Of a DNA stretch of 9,037 bases, positions 7,315-9,037 are shown piece after piece. This stretch comes from Methanosphaera sp. rholeuAM74 (GTDB lineage Archaea > Methanobacteriota > Methanobacteria > Methanobacteriales > Methanobacteriaceae). The notes beneath the pieces are model-generated. The model was not told where the DNA came from, searched no databases, and saw nothing but the letters and a program-made list of their open reading frames with translations. A program made the position numbers and the translations under genes. The stretch's first letter is position 1, and each line of letters begins with the position of its first letter. The stretch is taken from the NCBI GenBank assembly GCA_003266075.1, contig MUZZ01000109.1, positions 13,526-22,562 on the forward strand, given 5' to 3'.

Positions 7315-7322
7315 TCACATCC
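7315..7322 (-). promoter_or_regulatory. Shine-Dalgarno deciding the cpgS start
   Basis: On the minus strand this reads GGATGTGA, one base different from the ideal GGAGGTGA, with five bases before the TTG at 7309-7307. The longer in-frame TTG at 7324 and GTG at 7318 would overlap or precede this element and lack one of their own. Confidence 0.5.
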
Positions 7323-7359
7323 AATTTGAATTTATAGTATTAAGTGTGTTTTTTCATCT

Positions 7360-7372
7360 TTATATATATTTT
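7360..7372 (-). promoter_or_regulatory. TATA box of cpgS
   Basis: The minus strand reads AAAATATATATAA. Expected initiation about 25 bases downstream falls near 7340, just ahead of the Shine-Dalgarno at 7322-7315, which makes a compact and coherent promoter-leader arrangement. Confidence 0.5.
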
Positions 7373-7490
7373 AAGTATTAGTTGTGATTTTACACTTGCA
7401 ATATAGGTCTAGTAAGTATCATGGACTGTGTGATGTGGACTTGTTAAGTTGATTTTTTCGTGTTATACTCCTGTTCTGACTCATTTATGC

Positions 7491-7503
7491 TTGTCAATGA
7501 CAA
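7491..7503. promoter_or_regulatory. Operator-like palindrome TTGTCA-A-TGACAA
   Basis: Two perfect 6-base half-sites are separated by one base, the shape expected for a dimeric helix-turn-helix regulator. It directly abuts an AT-rich TATA-like stretch (7504-7513) on the side of the small rightward gene and is about 120 bases upstream of the cpgS TATA box. The regulator is unknown. Confidence 0.4.
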
Positions 7504-7636
7504 AATATATATTAGTGTTTTTATAGATATAATTATATATCATATTTTGTTGAAGGCTTAATGTAGTTTTAAGTTAAGGAAATATTTCAAAATCATTTTT
7601 AGATTTGTGTATAATGTTTTATTTATGAACATCAAA

Positions 7637-7642
7637 GGGGGG
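7637..7642 (+). promoter_or_regulatory. G-rich ribosome binding site of the small gene
   Basis: Six consecutive G bases followed by AT, seven bases before the ATG at 7650. In such AT-rich DNA this stands out and is the main evidence that the short reading frame is translated. Confidence 0.6.
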
Positions 7643-7649
7643 ATAATCT

Positions 7650-7757
7650 ATGGCTAAAGTTAAAGGTACTAACAGAAGAACCAGACCTAAATCTGGATAC
7701 AAAAAACAAGGAAACAAGAAAGGAAGAGGAGTAAGAGAAAAAAGATACAGAGGATAA
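7650..7757 (+). CDS. 35-residue highly basic protein, possibly ribosome- or RNA-associated
   Basis: A short gene of 35 codons plus TAA. The product begins MAKVKGTNRRTRPKSG and ends REKRYRG. It has eight Lys, seven Arg and a single Glu, with no hydrophobic core, so it should be an extended, nucleic-acid-binding peptide of net charge about +14. Evidence that it is real: an ATG start with a G-rich Shine-Dalgarno seven bases upstream, its own intergenic space on both sides, and an 8-base T-run terminator 22 bases after the stop. The first residues resemble the MAKVHG start of ribosomal protein S30e and the composition suits a small ribosomal protein, but the rest does not align convincingly, so I do not assign a family. 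It could be an unannotated small ribosomal or RNA-chaperone protein. A longer antisense frame here has no ribosome binding site and looks like a shadow. Confidence 0.7.
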   Translation: MAKVKGTNRRTRPKSGYKKQGNKKGRGVREKRYRG

Positions 7758-7778
7758 TACTTCCCTCTTATTAAACTA

Positions 7779-7797
7779 TTTTTTTTACTCTTTTTAT
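7779..7797 (+). terminator. T-run terminator after the small basic protein gene
   Basis: Eight T bases at 7779-7786, then ACTC, then TTTTT at 7791-7795. Such oligo-T clusters are the main intrinsic terminators in archaea, and this one lies 22 bases past the stop codon, ahead of the convergent helicase gene. Confidence 0.6.
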
Positions 7798-7823
7798 TGT
7801 ACAAACTATTTATTAATCTATTT

Positions 7824-9037
7824 TTATATGTGTGTGAGGTTTTCTAATCCATACCAGTGCCACGTTTTATCTCTAGACCAGCCAGTTGCCACATTTTCTA
7901 TTTTGATATTGTTCTGGAAATCTCCCCTGTAGCCGTCTTTCATGTTGCTTAAGCCCACGAGTATCAGTATGGTTTTTGAACGTGTATATGCAACGTAATA
8001 TTTTCTTATTAGATCGTTGAATGCCTCATCTATGCCCATCGTATTCGAATCATCAATATCTGCACTTGAATACCTTTTAAGATAGTTTTCTATGTTGTAG
8101 CTTGTTCCACCATTTCTTGGAAATCGTTTGAAGGCTGATGATGACTGGTTATTGTATATGTCCGAGCCCACATCCACTATTACCACGTCAAATTCCAATC
8201 CCTTTGACTGGTGTATTGACATTATGTTTATGTTGTCTTCCAAGTCTACGTCGAACATGTCATCATCAAGTTCTACTGCTCCTGTCGCTATTGGTATTAG
8301 TATGTGCCAGAATACCTGTTTTGATGATAGTAGTCCACCGGTACTTATTGCGTTGTTTGTCTGTTTTATTGTTTCAGTTATTATGTCACAGTATATCTTG
8401 TTTTCGTTGTTTGATTCTGTGAGTGGTTCAAGCTGTTTTACTATGTCGTTGACAAGTTCTTGTAGGTTTATCTGGTCGGGTGTTTGTGTGAAGGTAATGT
8501 TTTCTTCGTCTATGTAGAGTTCTGCCTTTTTCCTCCATAGTTTAAGTGTTTTCTCTGTTAGTGGTGGGATGTTTTCTAGTGTGTTCTGGAACTTGGCATT
8601 TTCGTCTATGGATATTAGTATCAAGCCACATATTAGGGATACTATCTCTGTTGATTCTATGTTTTGTCCTCTGGGATTGAATACTAGCATGTCTTCGTCT
8701 TTGTATTGTATTGATTCTCTTATATAGTATGGTAGTCGTTTCTTGTTGTATGCACTTATCTCCTTGGGTGAGTTGGTTAGTAGTGCTATTGATGGATTTT
8801 TTTTGTTGGTTGTTATGTTGAGTGTCTTGTTGTTTCTAGTTATTTCTATGTTTTTGTTTATTTTCAGTTTGTACATTAAGTCTGATAGGTCTGTTGAGAG
8901 TTCTTCTATGTTGTTTCTGAACATTCCCAGTACTGGTAATCCGTCTGGTGTGACCTTGGTTTTTGTGGTTTGGGGCTTGTTCTTGCTTCTTGATTTTACG
9001 TATGTATCATCAAGTGTTATGTAGTCATTTGTAAAGT
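7824..9037 (-). CDS. UvrD/Rep-type superfamily 1 helicase, C-terminal part
   Basis: The minus-strand frame is open from the right edge to a TAA at 7826-7824, giving 403 residues of the C-terminal portion. The ATG at 8924 is internal: 37 further in-frame codons lie upstream (including KVTPDGLPVLG) and continue out of the window. Helicase landmarks, in visible-fragment numbering, are MLVFNPRG (116-123), IMSIHQSKGLEFD (271-283), which is the superfamily 1 motif around the UvrD HSxKGLEF box, and YYVAYTRSK (346-354), motif VI with its arginine finger. The Walker A and B motifs of the first RecA domain must lie outside. The protein would be an ATP-dependent translocase or unwinding enzyme on DNA, in repair or a related process. 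It shares the C-terminal architecture of UvrD helicases but is divergent between the motifs, so a specific name such as UvrD or PcrA is not justified. The gene is convergent with the small basic protein gene, 66 bases apart. Confidence 0.85.
   Translation of the reverse strand, partial: FTNDYITLDDTYVKSRSKNKPQTTKTKVTPDGLPVLGMFRNNIEELSTDLSDLMYKLKINKNIEITRNNKTLNITTNKKNPSIALLTNSPKEISAYNKKRLPYYIRESIQYKDEDMLVFNPRGQNIESTEIVSLICGLILISIDENAKFQNTLENIPPLTEKTLKLWRKKAELYIDEENITFTQTPDQINLQELVNDIVKQLEPLTESNNENKIYCDIITETIKQTNNAISTGGLLSSKQVFWHILIPIATGAVELDDDMFDVDLEDNINIMSIHQSKGLEFDVVIVDVGSDIYNNQSSSAFKRFPRNGGTSYNIENYLKRYSSADIDDSNTMGIDEAFNDLIRKYYVAYTRSKTILILVGLSNMKDGYRGDFQNNIKIENVATGWSRDKTWHWYGLENLTHI

Larger units (their letters stand above)
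7310..7649. other. About 340-base divergent intergenic region
   Basis: This region separates cpgS (leftward) from the small basic protein gene (rightward). It is AT-rich, with the cpgS TATA box at its left end, an operator-like palindrome at 7491-7503, a wide inverted repeat with arms at 7500-7508 and 7542-7550, several TATA-like stretches between 7504 and 7541, and the G-rich ribosome binding site at its right end. No structured RNA or additional protein gene is evident to me. Confidence 0.65.

Noticed and set aside
7650..7757. Small gene as a toxin-antitoxin partner or ribosomal protein S30e
   Set aside because: There is no partner gene next to it, and only the first few residues resemble S30e, so neither assignment is supported.
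7619..7804. Minus-strand frame of 61 codons overlapping the small basic protein gene
   Set aside because: It begins at TTG with no Shine-Dalgarno and runs opposite the T-run terminator; the plus-strand frame has an ATG, a G-rich ribosome binding site and sensible composition.
8128..8517. Plus-strand frame of 129 codons opposite the helicase gene
   Set aside because: Antisense to the helicase motif region, without a ribosome binding site or recognisable domain.
1..9037. CRISPR array, tRNA, rRNA, insertion sequence or defence cassette
   Set aside because: No regularly spaced direct repeats, cloverleaf-like sequences, transposase motifs or terminal inverted repeats were found on reading both strands.

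Overview
The window is AT-rich archaeal DNA, most likely from a methanogen of the order Methanobacteriales and plausibly from a gut Methanosphaera or close relative. This rests on three gene types seen together: a group II chaperonin (thermosome) subunit, a cyclic 2,3-diphosphoglycerate synthetase (an enzyme typical of Methanobacteriales), and a large secreted Asn/Thr-rich protein built of Ig-like repeats, like the adhesin-like proteins of gut methanogens. The genus is an inference; the order is fairly secure.

Layout from left to right. Positions 1-656 (minus) hold the N-terminal half of hisD, cut by the window edge. Positions 864-2471 (minus) hold a complete thermosome subunit with a strong Shine-Dalgarno sequence. 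An inverted repeat followed by a T-rich stretch separates it from hisD. A 513-base divergent intergenic region (2472-2984) contains promoter-like sequences for the thermosome and for the rightward adhesin-like gene (2985-5825), which ends in a stem-loop plus T-run. Convergent to it is cpgS (minus, 5951 to about 7309), whose promoter lies in a second divergent intergenic region (about 7310-7649). That region also serves a rightward 35-codon gene at 7650-7757 for a tiny, extremely basic protein, easily missed by gene callers. A T-run terminator follows. Then comes the C-terminal part of a UvrD/Rep-type superfamily 1 helicase (minus, 7824 to the right edge), open to the window end and so 5'-truncated.

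The genes do not form one pathway. They are single-gene transcription units for histidine biosynthesis, protein folding, cell-surface interaction, compatible solute or phosphate storage, possible ribosome/RNA binding, and DNA unwinding. The two points most worth following are the small basic protein and the chaperonin. In the chaperonin, the Asp that activates water for ATP hydrolysis throughout the family appears to be Asn, along with other departures from consensus, which suggests a specialised or slow-cycling subunit. No CRISPR array, tRNA, rRNA, insertion sequence or recognisable defence cassette was seen.
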